From Dictyobacter vulcani (GTDB taxonomy: Bacteria; Chloroflexota; Ktedonobacteria; Ktedonobacterales; Ktedonobacteraceae), in contig NZ_BKZW01000001.1 in the NCBI RefSeq assembly GCF_008974265.1, positions 2,170,001 to 2,234,000 of the forward strand: a stretch of DNA of 64,000 bases. Direction: 5' to 3'. Shown here in pieces: positions 41,988 through 51,752 of the stretch. Made by a program: the position numbers and the translations under genes. Each line of letters starts with the position of its first letter. The stretch's first letter is position 1. The notes beneath the pieces were generated by a model. It was not told the origin of the DNA. It saw nothing but the letters and a program-made list of their open reading frames with translations, and searched no databases.

Positions 41988-42794
41988 TTAGTTGAGGACG
42001 GTGTGGACCAGTACGAGTTGTTGCAATGGCGGACCCGCTGGATTAGCGCAGGTGATCAGATTCAGATACAGACCACTTGTGTCCCGAAAGATGTTGAAGG
42101 CCGGGGCTTCATCTGGATGATAGGACTGAACTGCTAAGACATGAAAATGCTGCACAACACCATTCGAGTTCACAACCAGCACCATATCACCTGGATGTAG
42201 GGCAGTGAGTCGGCTAAAGACGGCCGGTGTACCATCGGAATGGGTAGTATGGCCATCGATGACAGCGCTACCAGGATCGCCCGGGCGAGGACCACTGAAA
42301 AACCAGCCCACGCCATCCTGCCCATGAAGTCCTGGAACATCCATGCGACCGTCAGGACTTGTACCCACGGTCTCGATGGGAGCATCTACCCCGATAGAGG
42401 GAATCTGTAAATGGGCGCCTGTATCAAAATGTAATGCCATCATTTTAGGATCAATGCCCAGTGTAGGCGTAATCAACGTATGATCTGGCTCCTTCAGTAC
42501 AGGGCCCATCGCTGAATTCTGCGACGACACCCGGGCAATTTTTTGATCAAAATTCGTGGAGATTTGATTCGTGGTGCCATCATTTTTTACCGGTTGAGGA
42601 ATATGCACCTCGACAGGAGTAAAGATTACATTAGGATGGGAAGCCCCTTCCACAATGGCAGAAACAGTAAACATGTTGCGCCATCCCCAGCCAACAAGCA
42701 CGCCAAATAGCAAAAGCAGTAAAGCCAGAGCAAAGACAGTGCCCGGTTTGGTAGGTGCTGTCTTCAAAAATCGGTGCATCCTAAAAGGTTGCAT
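41988..42794 (-). CDS. Class E/F-like sortase, cassette A, with Gln at the usual Arg position
   Basis: 268 aa. N-terminal anchor (about residues 13-33), linker, then a sortase barrel from HLQIPSIGVDAPIETVG. The catalytic His is in VIDGHTTHSDG and the Cys in LNLITCANPAG near the C-terminus. The Arg that follows Cys in sortases (ERLVVYT in the paralogue at 46540) is Gln here (QQLVLVHT), a one-base CGA to CAA difference. It would join surface proteins to the cell wall; the LPLTG protein gene lies directly upstream. The ATG at 42794 was chosen for its GAGGAG site; the longer frame to 42860 adds an implausible leader. Confidence 0.88.
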   Translation of the reverse strand: MQPFRMHRFLKTAPTKPGTVFALALLLLLFGVLVGWGWRNMFTVSAIVEGASHPNVIFTPVEVHIPQPVKNDGTTNQISTNFDQKIARVSSQNSAMGPVLKEPDHTLITPTLGIDPKMMALHFDTGAHLQIPSIGVDAPIETVGTSPDGRMDVPGLHGQDGVGWFFSGPRPGDPGSAVIDGHTTHSDGTPAVFSRLTALHPGDMVLVVNSNGVVQHFHVLAVQSYHPDEAPAFNIFRDTSGLYLNLITCANPAGPPLQQLVLVHTVLN

Positions 42795-42973
42795 GAAGTA
42801 ACTACTCCTCTCAACAGTGCTGATGAACTGGTATTCAAAGGTCAATGAGGCGCATGCCAATACAGATCAAGTATACTCATAGCTATCAACACATATTCAT
42901 CAATCTATTACTTCCTCTACAGGAACAGCAGCCACAAGAGAGGGATATATCAAAAGAACAATATCAACCAAAA

Positions 42974-43015
42974 ACACGTTATCCCCCCTGTAAAAAACCA
43001 GGGGAGATAACGTGT
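42974..43015 (-). terminator. Terminator between surface-protein and sortase genes, cassette A
   Basis: Long stem ACACGTTATC/GATAACGTGT plus inner CCCCTG/CAGGGG; on the minus strand it is followed by TTTTT. It lies between the stop at 43101 and the sortase start. Cassette B has a hairpin in the same place (47231-47260). Confidence 0.65.
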
Positions 43016-43100
43016 GAACATATCTTTGATGGACAGGCAAAGAGCAAAATGTCAGATCACGCTTGCATGTCCACAATCAGAACGATCAAGCATAGCTAAC

Positions 43101-46100
43101 CTATCTCTTACCAGGATCAGATCCTGTCAGAGGCAGACCAGGATACTTATGATGGTGCTGCTGGTGATGGTTATTTTCATGACTTGCGTTGAAGTTCTCG
43201 CTTTCGTTGCCGTTATTATTGTTGTTGTTCACCTCATTGTTATTCCCATGATCATTGTTGTTTCCATGATCATTGTTGTTCTCGTGGTCATTGTTGTTCC
43301 CATGATCATTGTTGTTTCCATGATCATTGTTGTTTCCATGATCATTGTTGTTTCCATGATCATTGTTGTTTCCATGATCATTGTTGTTCCCATGATCATT
43401 GTTGTTCCCATGATCATTGTTGTTCCCATGATCATGTACGTAGATCGTATAGGTCCTCGAGTTATTATCCATATTTGGATTACCCGGGACATCTACGCTC
43501 GCCGTATAGGTCAGAGAAGGCACCGCATCTTCTGTGACTTCACCACTGATGGTGATCACCGGCAAAGTCTGGTTCGCCTTCAAGGGATCTGTGCCCGTAT
43601 AAGTAGCTTCAATCACCGCAGGGCTGGTGCTGTCGCTGACACTAAACTGCCAATTCTCACCATGGACCTTGATATGCGTAAACCCAACAGGGATGACCCC
43701 CTTGAGGGTGATCGTAGTTGGATCCATGACCGGACCAGCATTGCTCTGGTTAGTAATTGCCAGGAAGAAAGTAACTTTATCACCCACCTCATACTGATCA
43801 CCCTTCAGACTACTGCCAATAATCTGCAGGTCAGGAGGAGTGCCTGTCGTCACCGTCCCGGATGGTGAAGTACCAGCAACCGCCGTTTCGGTCGGGTTCC
43901 CAGATCCCGGTGGAGTACCAGCAACCGCTGCCTCAGTCGGGCTACCAGTCGCCGTTGGAGAGCCTGCGGTTGTCCTGATGGAGACCGTAGTCCCCGTGGC
44001 GACTGGCGTGCCAGTTCCAGGTCCGGGCTGCATCACGGTCACCGTATCATAACTACTATTCGTGCTCGGGCTCGGATCATCACTGGAGCTCACGATAGCC
44101 GTATTGGTGTAGGACGGCATGGCATCGGTTGTGAACACGCCAGTGATCGCGATGGGCGGCAGATTAGCACCTGGAGCCAGCGGATAGGGGCCCGTATAGG
44201 TTGCCAGCACCACTGATGGGCTGGTGACATTGATCACACGAATGTTCCAGTTAAAACCCGTGGCCGACACATTGGAGAGACCAAGCGGCAGCAAATCAAA
44301 CAGCGTGACCGGCTGACTCTCCGGGCCAGAACCAGGCAGATTACTGATACTCAACACATAGGTGATCGACTGACCCACGCTGAACGTGCTGCCCCCACCC
44401 AGATGGGTCTTGGAGATGAACCACTGTGGTTTTAAGGGCGGCGTGCCTGTCGCCGTAGGTGTTCCTATTACCACGGCAGTGGCTGTTGGCGTTCCAATTG
44501 CTACGACAGTTGGCGTCTCTGTTGGCGTTGCCGTCGGGGTCGCTGCCGGCGTTGGGGTTGGCGTCTCTGCTGCCGTCGGGGTTGGCGTTGCCGTCTCTGT
44601 TGCCGTCGGGGTTGGCGTCTCCGCTGCCGTCGGGGTTGGCGTTGGCGTTGGAGTCTCCGCTGCCGTCGGGGTTGGCGTTGGCGTTGGCGTCTCCGTCGGG
44701 GTTGGTGTTGGCGTTGCCGTCTCCGCTGCCGTCGGGGTTGGCGTTGGCGTCTCCGCTGCCGTCGGTGTTGGCGTTGCCGTCTCCGTTGCCGTCGGTGTTG
44801 GCGTTGCCGTCTCCGTTGCCGTCGGTGTTGGCTCCGCTGCTATCGTAATGGCGACCGACGACATAGGGTTGGGGTTCACATTGCCAGCAATAATCACATT
44901 GGCACTATTCGCCAAAGGGCTCAGAGCCTGTATGTTCAGCACCCCGGTGATCGTAATCGTCCCTAACGTGGTCCCTGGTGCGATCGGATATGAGCCGTTA
45001 TAGTTACCCGTAATCAATGAGGGACTTGTACTGGATGATGAGTTGGTCAGCCAATCGCTCCCACTCGTCACTGTCACATTATCAAATCCCAGTGGCAGCG
45101 TGTCGTTGACATTGATCGGTGTACCCGACTCAATAATGCCTGAATCTGGTGCGGTACCAACGGTCAGAGTATAGGTTACGGTATCACCAACGTGAAACGT
45201 TGTATTTGAGGCCAGTTTAAGGATACCCACATCCGGTGGCGCTGGGACTGGCGTCGGCGTCTCCGTTGGCGTTGGCGTCGGCGTCGGCGTTGCCGTTGGC
45301 GTCGGCGTTGCCGTTGGCGCTGGGGTTGGCGTCGGCGTTGGCGTCTCCGTTGGCGTTGGCGTCGGCGTCGGCGTTGGCGTCTCCGTTGGCGTTGGCGTCT
45401 CCGTTGGCGTTGGCGTCGGCGTTGGCGTCTCCATTGGCGTTGGCGTCTCCATTGGCGTTGGCGTCGGAGTCACCGTCGGGGTTGGCGTGCCGATGTCACG
45501 TGGTCCTGCTCCAAGCGTAATCGTAACAAATGAAGTGGGATTAGGATGTACATTCCCATCGATAACCACGGTGGCGCTATTTGGCAAAGGACTCACAGCA
45601 TTGGCATTGAGTTTCCCTGTGATTGTGATGGTACCTAACATGGTACCGGGAACAATTGGATACGCACCATGATAGTAGGCCTCAATCAATGAGGGACTCG
45701 TAGCTGCAGTGGAATAAGCAATCCAATCATTGCCACTCGCCACGGTTACATGATCAAAGCCCAATGGCAGGGCATCACTCACTCTGATTGGTGTGCCTGC
45801 CTTAATGATGCCTGAGTCAAGCGAGGTGGAAACCCTCAAGGTATAGGTCACTGTATCACCGACTCTAAAATTAGTGCCGGAAGCTGTCTTGACGATTAAA
45901 ACATCAGGTGCCGCAGACTTTGCCACTGTTGGCGTTGCATGCAAGTTACGACGACCCGGAACAACTGTTTTTATTACCATCCGGGGCGTTGTCACTGGCC
46001 TGGATTTGGTTGTTTCCAGGTGTGATCGTGTCGTTCCCAGGTGAGGCTGAGCCAATGCATGAATCATACTTCGACCATGAGAATAGCCCACGGCCTGAGC

Positions 46101-46223
46101 GCTGGCAAAAAAGCCCGCAAATACGGAAAGTTGACTACCTAACAGTAGTACACACAAAAGAAATGCTCGAAATAACGAGCTAAAGGTTAGAATCTTTCTA
46201 ACATGAGGAGGTTGATGCATCAC
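43101..46223 (-). CDS. Giant DUF11-repeat surface protein with terminal LPLTG, cassette A
   Basis: 1040 aa. Signal peptide (about residues 9-44, ending FASAQA). Four DUF11-like beta-sandwich repeats (starting near 98, 330, 600 and 790; each with [18 protein letters not shown]) separated by long Thr-Pro linkers. Then eleven six-residue units DHGNNN (one DHENNN), an Asn/His-rich stretch and the terminus [19 protein letters not shown] fits the sortase LPXTG pattern, but no hydrophobic helix follows; the protein ends six residues later. Probably exported and wall-associated. Paralogue at 47370; each has its own sortase gene downstream. Upstream sequence is shared by both. Confidence 0.88.
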   Translation of the reverse strand: MMHQPPHVRKILTFSSLFRAFLLCVLLLGSQLSVFAGFFASAQAVGYSHGRSMIHALAQPHLGTTRSHLETTKSRPVTTPRMVIKTVVPGRRNLHATPTVAKSAAPDVLIVKTASGTNFRVGDTVTYTLRVSTSLDSGIIKAGTPIRVSDALPLGFDHVTVASGNDWIAYSTAATSPSLIEAYYHGAYPIVPGTMLGTITITGKLNANAVSPLPNSATVVIDGNVHPNPTSFVTITLGAGPRDIGTPTPTVTPTPTPMETPTPMETPTPTPTPTETPTPTETPTPTPTPTPTETPTPTPTPAPTATPTPTATPTPTPTPTETPTPVPAPPDVGILKLASNTTFHVGDTVTYTLTVGTAPDSGIIESGTPINVNDTLPLGFDNVTVTSGSDWLTNSSSSTSPSLITGNYNGSYPIAPGTTLGTITITGVLNIQALSPLANSANVIIAGNVNPNPMSSVAITIAAEPTPTATETATPTPTATETATPTPTAAETPTPTPTAAETATPTPTPTETPTPTPTPTAAETPTPTPTPTAAETPTPTATETATPTPTAAETPTPTPAATPTATPTETPTVVAIGTPTATAVVIGTPTATGTPPLKPQWFISKTHLGGGSTFSVGQSITYVLSISNLPGSGPESQPVTLFDLLPLGLSNVSATGFNWNIRVINVTSPSVVLATYTGPYPLAPGANLPPIAITGVFTTDAMPSYTNTAIVSSSDDPSPSTNSSYDTVTVMQPGPGTGTPVATGTTVSIRTTAGSPTATGSPTEAAVAGTPPGSGNPTETAVAGTSPSGTVTTGTPPDLQIIGSSLKGDQYEVGDKVTFFLAITNQSNAGPVMDPTTITLKGVIPVGFTHIKVHGENWQFSVSDSTSPAVIEATYTGTDPLKANQTLPVITISGEVTEDAVPSLTYTASVDVPGNPNMDNNSRTYTIYVHDHGNNNDHGNNNDHGNNNDHGNNNDHGNNNDHGNNNDHGNNNDHGNNNDHENNNDHGNNNDHGNNNEVNNNNNNGNESENFNASHENNHHQQHHHKYPGLPLTGSDPGKR
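43240..43432. repeat. 18-bp tandem repeats encoding DHGNNN
   Basis: About eleven copies of an 18-bp unit (plus strand: CATGATCATTGTTGTTCC or ...TTTC) inside the surface-protein gene. Two third-base variants (TTCC and TTTC) run in blocks, which suggests spread by slippage or recombination. Confidence 0.85.
44510..44840. repeat. Short-period Pro-Thr-Glu linker repeats
   Basis: GTTGGC/GTCGGG/GTCTCC six-base units encode Thr-Pro/Glu-Thr linkers of the surface protein; a second block lies at about 45245-45490. They give long antisense frames that are not genes. Confidence 0.8.
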
Positions 46224-46283
46224 TAAGAAACCCTTCTTCCACTATACGATTTACCAATGAAAGTGATGACTGGCACAAATTCA
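46224..46283 (-). promoter_or_regulatory. Conserved upstream region of surface protein A
   Basis: This stretch is almost identical to 49734-49795 upstream of the paralogous gene, including TATAGTGGAAGAAGGGTTTC on the minus strand. TATAGT is a likely -10 box; no clear -35 box is seen 17 bases before it. Shared control of the two genes is implied. Confidence 0.5.
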
Positions 46284-46446
46284 CAGATGAAAAGCAATTG
46301 AGAACGCTGCTTCATCGAGCGAGCAGCAGGACCTTGAAAAGCTGTCATGTGCAGATTAGCTGTTTTGTGAAGTTCGAGAGAGTAAACCTCGATACAGATC
46401 AAGTATATCTACAGTTGCCAACAAATACCCGTCAATACAAACGCTC

Positions 46447-46478
46447 CCCCTTTCATCCGCCAGCGACGATGAAAGGGG
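46447..46478. terminator. Hairpin after sortase B gene
   Basis: 11-bp stem CCCCTTTCATC/GATGAAAGGGG with a 10-base loop, 62 bases past the stop of the sortase gene at 46540. No T run is evident. The rest of 46284-46539 shows no gene. Confidence 0.45.
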
Positions 46479-46539
46479 AAGCAGAGACAAAAGTCCAGTA
46501 TTGATAGATAAACGGCCTGAATAATCCAGGAAAAAATTT

Positions 46540-47178
46540 CTATGGAGTTAGTTGTTTTGTATACACAACCAGGCGTTCAGTAGTCTGGTGCTCCGCTGGT
46601 ATCCATACGCCTGCGCAAGTAATCAGATTCAAGAAATTCCCATTTTTCTGACCAAAGATCTGCTCAACCGGAGCCTCATCATGTTTATAACTGGCCACTT
46701 TCGTGACTTTAAAACGCACCGTCCGACCAGTTTTCTCCTTGACAGTGACAATATCGCCAATATGTAATTCCCGTAAGCGCCAGAAGACCGCCGGTGCCCC
46801 CCCGGGACGATCTAAATGGCCATCAATCACTGCCGAGCCTGTCTGACCCGGTGAGGGACCATCCTTATACCAGCCAGCCCCCTCCCAGCGATTACGGGTT
46901 GGCACTTCCATTAATCCATCTGCATTCTTACCCACTAACTCAACGGGAGCATTAATGCCGATTGCTGGAATAATCAAATGGGCGCCAGCAGACATAGAGA
47001 TGCCCTTTGGGGTAGGTGAAACAGCCGGATGAGGAGAAGGAACGACCTTTTTCACCGTATGCTGTTCCACTGTGTGTTGGACAGAAAGGATACTGCTCCA
47101 TGCCCAGATTCCCAAACCAATACTTAGCATTACAAACAGAAAAGCCAATAAAAACCAGTAACGCTGTCTTGTATGCAT
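46540..47178 (-). CDS. Class E/F-like sortase, cassette B
   Basis: 212 aa. N-terminal anchor (about residues 6-27), then a compact sortase domain: HLIIPAIGINAPVELVGKN, catalytic His in VIDGHLDRPGG, Cys in NLITCAGVW and Arg in TTERLVVYT, so all three catalytic residues are present. It would cleave LPXTG-like signals and attach the protein to the wall. The ATG at 47178 follows AAAGGAG by ten bases; longer frames start inside or before this site. It follows the paralogous LPLTG surface-protein gene at 47370. Confidence 0.9.
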   Translation of the reverse strand: MHTRQRYWFLLAFLFVMLSIGLGIWAWSSILSVQHTVEQHTVKKVVPSPHPAVSPTPKGISMSAGAHLIIPAIGINAPVELVGKNADGLMEVPTRNRWEGAGWYKDGPSPGQTGSAVIDGHLDRPGGAPAVFWRLRELHIGDIVTVKEKTGRTVRFKVTKVASYKHDEAPVEQIFGQKNGNFLNLITCAGVWIPAEHQTTERLVVYTKQLTP

Positions 47179-47230
47179 CGTATATGCACTCCTTTGCATC
47201 AATTCGCTAATGATTGTAAATAACAACACA

Positions 47231-47260
47231 TCATCACCCCCGGAAAACCAGGGGTGATGA
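47231..47260 (-). terminator. Hairpin between surface-protein and sortase genes, cassette B
   Basis: Stem TCATCACCCC/GGGGTGATGA (10 bp) at the position equivalent to 42974-43015, with a similar CCTGGTTTT loop on the minus strand but no T run after it. Confidence 0.5.
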
Positions 47261-47369
47261 TTGTTAGTCCATCACATGGACGGCCAACAGAAAATGCCAG
47301 GTGAACATAGATTCATACTGCCAACTTCCATTTGCGCACCCACATGACCCACCATCAATACCATCCAAC

Positions 47370-49733
47370 CTATCTCGTGCCAGGATCAGATCCTGTCAGA
47401 GGCAAGCCAGGATAGTTATGATGCTGCTGCTCATGCTGCTGATGATGGTTTTCGGAATGTACGTTCACACTTTCGTTGTTGTTATTGTTGTTGTTGTTAA
47501 TCTCGTTGTTGTTGTTGTGATGATCATTGTTGTGATGATCATCATTGTTCTGGTGATCATCATTGTTCTGGTGATCATCATTATTGTTCTGACCGCCACC
47601 CGGGACATAGATCGTATAGGCCGCCGAGTTATTATCCGTAGTCACATCACCCGGAACATCCACGGTCGCCGTACCGGTCAAGGAAGGCCCAGCATCGTCC
47701 GTGATCTCACCAGTGATGGTGATCACCGGCAAGCTCTGGTTCGCATTCAGCGGATCCGTGCCCGTATAATGCGCATCAATCACTGCCGGACTGGTTTTAT
47801 CACTGATACTAAACTGCCAGTTTTCACCATAAGCATGGATATTCGTGAGCCCCAAAGGAATGACATCCTCAACCGTGATCGTACTGGGATCGCTGACTGG
47901 ACCTGCATTGCTCTGATTAGTAACCACCAGGAAGAAGGTAACTTTATCACCCACCTCATACTGATCACCCTTCAGACCACTCTTGATAATCTGCAAATCA
48001 GGAGGAGTGCTTGTCGGTGCCGTCCCGGATGATGGAGTACCAGCAACCGCTGTCCCATCTGGGCTTCCAGATCCCGTTGGAGTACCAGCAACCGCTGTCC
48101 CGTCTGGGCTTCCAGATCCCGTTGGAGTACCAGCAACCGCTGTCCCACTCGGGGTTCCTGATCCCGTTGAAGTACCTACTGGTGTCGCGCTAACCACCGT
48201 ACTCGTTGCGACTATTGTCGGCGATGGTGTGGTGGCCTCTGTACCCACGGCGACTGGAGTGCCAGATGCGGGCTGGACCACAGTTACCGTATCATAACTA
48301 CTATTCGTGCTCGGGCTCGGATCATCACTGGAGCTCACAATGGCCGTATTGGTGTACGCCGGCACGGCATCAGCGGTAAACGTGCCAGTGATCGAGATCG
48401 GCGGCAGATTGGTGCCTGGAGCCAGCGGATAGGTGCCGGTATAGGTCGCCAGCACCGCTGCCGGGCTGGTGGTGTTAATCGTGCTAATGGTCCAGTTCAA
48501 ACCCGTGGCCGATACGTTGGTGAGACCAAGGGGCAGCAAATCAAACAGCGTGACCGGCTGACTCTCCGGGCCTGCCCCGGGCAGATTACTGATACTCAGC
48601 ACATACGTAATTGGCTGACCCACATTGAACGTCGTGCTCCCACCCAGATGGGACTTGGAAATGAACCACTGTGGTTTTAAGCGCGGTGTGCCCGTCGCCG
48701 TAGGCGAAACCGACACGGTTGGCGTGGTGGCTACCGTTGTTGGCGTGGTGGCTACCGTTGTTGGCGTGGTGGCTACCGTTGTTGGCGATGGGGTCGTTAC
48801 CACGGTTGGCGAAGTCTCCGTGGTGGCTACCGTTGTTGGCGATGGGGTCGTTACCACGGTTGGCGAAGTCTCCGTGGTTGCTACCGCTGTTGGCGTGCCG
48901 GTACCAGTTCCAGCCTGGCTCACGGCCACCGTATCATAACTGCTATTCAGGCTCGGGCTCGGATCATCACTCGAGCTCACAACAGCTGTATTGGTGTACG
49001 ACGGAACGGCATCGCTCGTAAACGTGCCAGTGATCGAAATTGGCGGCAGGTTGGTGCCCGGTGCCAGTGGATACGTGCCGGTGTAGGTCGCCAGCACCGC
49101 TGATGGGCTGGTGACATTGGTCACGCTAATGGTCCAGTTCAAACCCGTGGCCGACACATTAGTCAGACCAAGTGGCAGCAAATCAAACAGGGTGACCGTC
49201 TGGCTCTCAGCGCCCGACCCTGGAAGATTAGTGATACTCAGCACATACGTAATTGGCTGACCCACATTGAACGTGGTACTCCCACCCACATGGGACTTAG
49301 AGATAAACAACTGTGGTTTTAGGACTGGTGTGCCTGTCGCCGCTACTGGCGTTGCTGGCGCCGCGGTTGGTGAAGTCTCCGCTGTTGCTCCTACCGTTGG
49401 CGATGTCTCCGCTGTTGCTACCGCCGTTGGCGAAGTCTCCGCCGTCGGAGGTGGCGGCGAGGCTACAGCTGTCGCTGTTGGTGTTTCATTCTGAACCGGA
49501 ATATGCGGAACAAATTTTTTCTTGGGATCCTGGGGTTTTGTCGTTCCCAGATGAGGCTGAGGGAATGCATGAATCATGCCTCGACCATGAGAATAGCCCA
49601 CGGCCTGGGCACTGGCAAAAAAGCCCGCAAACACAGAAAGCTGACTACCTAAAAGTAGTAAGCACAGCAGGAAAGCTCGAAATAACGAGCCAAACGTAAG
49701 ATACTTTCTAACACGAGGAGGTTGATGCATCAC
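47370..49733 (-). CDS. DUF11-repeat surface protein with terminal LPLTG, cassette B
   Basis: 787 aa. Signal peptide nearly identical to that of the cassette A protein (ending [14 protein letters not shown]), three DUF11-like repeats (starting near residues 145, 350 and 575) with Thr/Ser/Pro linkers, and a short Asn/Asp/His-rich stretch (NDDHQN and NNN runs). The end is [14 protein letters not shown]. As in the paralogue, LPLTG is followed by only six residues and no membrane helix. The long DHGNNN array of the paralogue is reduced here to three or four irregular units. The sortase gene at 46540 lies downstream on the same strand. Confidence 0.88.
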   Translation of the reverse strand: MMHQPPRVRKYLTFGSLFRAFLLCLLLLGSQLSVFAGFFASAQAVGYSHGRGMIHAFPQPHLGTTKPQDPKKKFVPHIPVQNETPTATAVASPPPPTAETSPTAVATAETSPTVGATAETSPTAAPATPVAATGTPVLKPQLFISKSHVGGSTTFNVGQPITYVLSITNLPGSGAESQTVTLFDLLPLGLTNVSATGLNWTISVTNVTSPSAVLATYTGTYPLAPGTNLPPISITGTFTSDAVPSYTNTAVVSSSDDPSPSLNSSYDTVAVSQAGTGTGTPTAVATTETSPTVVTTPSPTTVATTETSPTVVTTPSPTTVATTPTTVATTPTTVATTPTVSVSPTATGTPRLKPQWFISKSHLGGSTTFNVGQPITYVLSISNLPGAGPESQPVTLFDLLPLGLTNVSATGLNWTISTINTTSPAAVLATYTGTYPLAPGTNLPPISITGTFTADAVPAYTNTAIVSSSDDPSPSTNSSYDTVTVVQPASGTPVAVGTEATTPSPTIVATSTVVSATPVGTSTGSGTPSGTAVAGTPTGSGSPDGTAVAGTPTGSGSPDGTAVAGTPSSGTAPTSTPPDLQIIKSGLKGDQYEVGDKVTFFLVVTNQSNAGPVSDPSTITVEDVIPLGLTNIHAYGENWQFSISDKTSPAVIDAHYTGTDPLNANQSLPVITITGEITDDAGPSLTGTATVDVPGDVTTDNNSAAYTIYVPGGGQNNNDDHQNNDDHQNNDDHHNNDHHNNNNEINNNNNNNNESVNVHSENHHQQHEQQHHNYPGLPLTGSDPGTR

Positions 49734-49795
49734 TAAGAAACCCTTCTTCCACTATACTGATTACCAATGAAAGTGATGACTAGCACGAATTATCA
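49734..49795 (-). promoter_or_regulatory. Conserved upstream region of surface protein B
   Basis: Same sequence as 46224-46283 apart from a few bases; likely promoter and leader kept in both copies of the cassette. Confidence 0.5.
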
Positions 49796-49954
49796 TATAC
49801 CCAATTACACTGCCATTTATACCTATAAAGCAGCTACCCATCATGCTAGGTTCAAATCAAGTATACAGATAACCTCCAAAAAAGGGTCTTTGGGGTACAA
49901 TACGCAAAGATAATATATTTATATGTATTTCTTGTTTTATCAATGATATTTGGC

Positions 49955-51459
49955 TTGACGTTTAGACTAAAAAGTTCTACCAGAACTCCATGAGAAGTTC
50001 CGTTCAAAGAAAGACGATGAATCAATGCGTCATCTCTGCCATCAGGATGGTACAATTTGAGGCAACTTTGGCTTTTTGCGAATGATGGGAAAACGTGGTG
50101 CTTTGCCAACTTTTGCTCCTTTCATCCGGCCTTTCGATTTTCCGCGTGGTTGTGGTGGCCGGGCAGGAGTGCCCAAACGTGCCAACAATTTGTGCATCCC
50201 GCGCCGCACCTGTTGGGGGGTTGGCTTGCGCTGTTTGCTTTCCCATGGTCGCCGTTCTGCTTCAACCACGTCACGAGCCAAGACCAGATGATTGTGCGCG
50301 ATCGCCACAATATGGCTCCATCGCTCAAACTGTTCTGGGGTCCGCAAACGTGGTTGTTCCCACAACAAGCATTGCTTGTCAAAACGATAGCCATGCTCTT
50401 GCCCAAAGCGCAGCACATAGCCCAGTGCAATCTGGGTGACATCAGCTTCTTGATCCCCAATCCACACAAACCAGCTCACGCGTGGATCACGCTCTTTGTT
50501 GGTCGCATGAGGTCGCACCACCCGCAAAACGGTGACGTCCAGGTAGCGTGCCTGCTTGACATGCATGTGTTTCCACCAGGTGACTTCCACCGGACGCTCT
50601 TTCTCATCGGTACCTTTCCATACTCCATCTGGATCCTGATGCGTTGCTGGATCTTTCGGTTGCAGTTTGTCACCATCTTTGCGTGGACATCCTTTTTTTC
50701 CTGTTGGAGGTGGCGCAGCTCGGTAGAAGCAGCGATTGCTTTTGAGACGACCCAACACCTCAACCTCCAATGCGCTACAACGACACCACAACCAGTTGGA
50801 ATCATACCCCCGGTCCAATACAACAATGACCTGCTTGGGCAAATAGGGTACCACTTGCCTGAGCTGTTCTTCTGCGACTTCGATGGCGGTGGTCTGCGAC
50901 GCCACCCGTTGTTGGTCCAGAATATAGGTCCAACTGCTCACTGGCTCTGCCAAAGCCACGACCGTCGAGAATTGCCACCCAAACGTGACTGGCTTCTTGC
51001 ATTCTGGCAGATTATGCATATGTTGTGCCGTACGATCGGCCGACGTTACAGCAGCCGGGCGTGCAATCTTGCTGGCATCAATGCCAATCCAGAGCCACTT
51101 GCCCGCATCGGGTTTGGGCAGATAGCGTGCCAGAATCTCTCGCAGGCGCTTCTCATCGATACGCCCATCTTCAAACGCCTCATACAAACTAGCCCAGGTG
51201 CGTTCAAACAAGGGCGATTGCGAGATCTCTGGAAACGATGTCGCCTGTATTTCTGTCATCAGTCCATCAATTGTATTAAACAATGCATCCTTCGCTCGTG
51301 GAAAACAGTCATAGATGTCGTGACGAAATTGTCGCAATGTGTTACTGTTAGTCATGCAAGTAAAATTCCTTGTGTTGTAATTATAAGAAGAACTTTACTT
51401 GATCAGGCCGCCCGCCGCAAGGTGGGGGGCCTTTTTGTCTGATTTAGTCTAAACGTCAA
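49955..51459. mobile_element. Complete insertion sequence, 17-bp inverted ends, 6-bp target duplication
   Basis: Perfect terminal inverted repeats TTGACGTTTAGACTAAA at 49955-49971 and 51443-51459, flanked by direct repeats TTTGGC (49949-49954 and 51460-51465). Length is 1505 bp with one transposase gene on the minus strand. The ends and the gene are intact, so the element may be active. Confidence 0.92.
50042..51355 (-). CDS. DDE transposase of the insertion sequence
   Basis: 437 aa, RNase H-like DDE type. The first acidic residue is in WIGIDASKIARP (about residue 92) and the second in VIVVLDRGYDSNW (about 180). A Cys/Lys-rich insert is followed by the third acidic region near WFVWIGDQEADV or the C-terminal helix, and the tail is basic (RGKSKGRMKGAKVGKAPRFP). 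The DxS/DRGYD pattern points to the broad IS4-like superfamily; I cannot place the exact family. A long frame on the opposite strand (50057-51442) is its mirror image and is not a gene. Confidence 0.88.
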   Translation of the reverse strand: MTNSNTLRQFRHDIYDCFPRAKDALFNTIDGLMTEIQATSFPEISQSPLFERTWASLYEAFEDGRIDEKRLREILARYLPKPDAGKWLWIGIDASKIARPAAVTSADRTAQHMHNLPECKKPVTFGWQFSTVVALAEPVSSWTYILDQQRVASQTTAIEVAEEQLRQVVPYLPKQVIVVLDRGYDSNWLWCRCSALEVEVLGRLKSNRCFYRAAPPPTGKKGCPRKDGDKLQPKDPATHQDPDGVWKGTDEKERPVEVTWWKHMHVKQARYLDVTVLRVVRPHATNKERDPRVSWFVWIGDQEADVTQIALGYVLRFGQEHGYRFDKQCLLWEQPRLRTPEQFERWSHIVAIAHNHLVLARDVVEAERRPWESKQRKPTPQQVRRGMHKLLARLGTPARPPQPRGKSKGRMKGAKVGKAPRFPIIRKKPKLPQIVPS

Positions 51460-51647
51460 TTTGGCTATAAATCTGGATAATTCTGTTATTCTGTGCGCAT
51501 CATTTCGTGCTTTATACACGAGAGGAATGTACGAAGAGAGCAGTCACATGCTCACTTCCCTCTCATAATAAGTAATCGTCCATTTGTAGAGGTCAAAAAA
51601 AGGCGCAGTACTATCTGCGTATCGGTGCTGGCAGCCCACTTTGTGCC

Positions 51648-51713
51648 TTGACATAGGTTGACATGAATGGTATAGTTCTGGTGTCAATAAAAGTGAGAAT
51701 GATTATCATTATT
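51648..51713 (+). promoter_or_regulatory. Promoter with Fur box upstream of the Fur-family gene
   Basis: -35 TTGACA (51648-51653), 17 bases, -10 TATAGT (51671-51676). Downstream lies GAGAATGATTATCATTATT (51695-51713), 15 of 19 matches to the classical Fur box, covering the early transcribed region. This predicts autoregulation by the adjacent regulator. The remaining gap (51466-51647) shows nothing else. Confidence 0.8.
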
Positions 51714-51752
51714 AGGGTGACCTAATATACAGCAGATAAAGGGGGCAAGACT

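Noticed and set aside
43240..43432. CRISPR array
   Set aside because: The repeats are contiguous 18-bp coding units with no spacers and no cas genes in the window.
43014..43868. Plus-strand frame rich in Ile/Val opposite the DHGNNN array
   Set aside because: Produced by the antisense reading of the 18-bp repeat; the sense protein has a signal peptide and DUF11 domains.
50057..51442. Long plus-strand frame of 461 codons opposite the transposase
   Set aside because: Mirror of the DDE transposase gene; odd composition rich in Trp, Cys and His, no domain motif, extends into the IS end.
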